Assembly (NCBI GenBank): GCA_029063695.1
Contig: JAIDNR010000072.1
Span: forward strand, 1-6,710
Length of the DNA: 6,710 nt
DNA from: Ruminococcus sp.
Lineage (GTDB): Bacteria; Bacillota; Clostridia; Oscillospirales; Ruminococcaceae
Direction: 5' to 3'
Position numbers and translations under genes: made by a program. Positions 6,639 through 6,710 of this stretch are shown here, piece after piece (position 1 is the stretch's first letter; every line of letters starts with the position of its first letter). The notes beneath the pieces were generated by a model. It was given only the letters and a program-made list of their open reading frames with translations, searched no databases and had not been told where the DNA came from.

Positions 6639-6710
6639 GACAGCAAAGTTATAATATTATTAAAATGATTGGTTCATTATCAACTTTCTTAGTTTATAAT
6701 AATATCATAA

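Noticed and set aside
6679..6700. Possible rightward (+) promoter with TATAAT at 6695-6700
   Set aside because: No good -35 hexamer lies at 16-18 bases (TTCATT at best), the region is A/T-rich, and the transcript would start outside the window.
6639..6710. Phe leader peptide for attenuation of pheA
   Set aside because: The only short minus-strand reading frame begins MNQSF and stops. It has one Phe and no clear ribosome binding site, and it lies upstream of the best promoter.
1..6710. CRISPR array, tRNA, rRNA, prophage or attachment site
   Set aside because: No regularly spaced direct repeats, cloverleaf-like sequence, rRNA core sequence, integrase gene or flanking duplication was seen on either strand.

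Overview
The window looks like chromosomal DNA of a fibre-degrading, low-GC Firmicute close to Ruminococcus (R. flavefaciens/R. champanellensis type). The main reason is a secreted GH5 cellulase-like enzyme ending in a dockerin whose two calcium loops and 'GDGVTG' second repeat resemble R. flavefaciens cellulosomal dockerins. AT-rich intergenic DNA, strong GGAGG-type ribosome binding sites and sigma-A-like promoters fit this. The species is inferred, not proven.

Layout, left to right. Positions 2-148 (+) hold the last 48 codons of a sortase, with the catalytic Cys and Arg region visible. A hairpin terminator at 187-214 lies between it and the convergent gene at 229-2406 (-). That gene encodes a modular secreted endoglucanase-type enzyme: signal peptide, GH5 barrel, two beta-rich ancillary modules, Thr-rich linker, dockerin. 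It has its own promoter (2475-2503). The 209-base spacer 2407-2615 also holds several AT-rich palindromes. Positions 2616-6524 (-) read as one operon, transcribed from a promoter at 6561-6589: a bifunctional chorismate mutase/prephenate dehydratase (pheA), a cobalamin-dependent methionine synthase without the reactivation domain (metH-like), and a 129-residue membrane-anchored protein with a helix-turn-helix-like segment. A perfect 12-bp hairpin with a U-tract (6603-6638, - strand) lies just upstream of that promoter and probably ends an upstream transcript.

Two themes therefore sit side by side. One is surface/cellulosome biology (a sortase that could anchor scaffoldins, and a dockerin enzyme that would bind them). 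The other is amino acid biosynthesis (phenylalanine and methionine). The two minus-strand units point the same way, and no strong terminator is visible between them.

I see no CRISPR array, tRNA, rRNA, insertion sequence or phage gene. No wholly new system is evident. The points most worth a second look are the unassigned ancillary modules of the cellulase, the membrane-tethered HTH-like small protein co-transcribed with metH, and the non-consensus active-site motif residues in the prephenate dehydratase domain.
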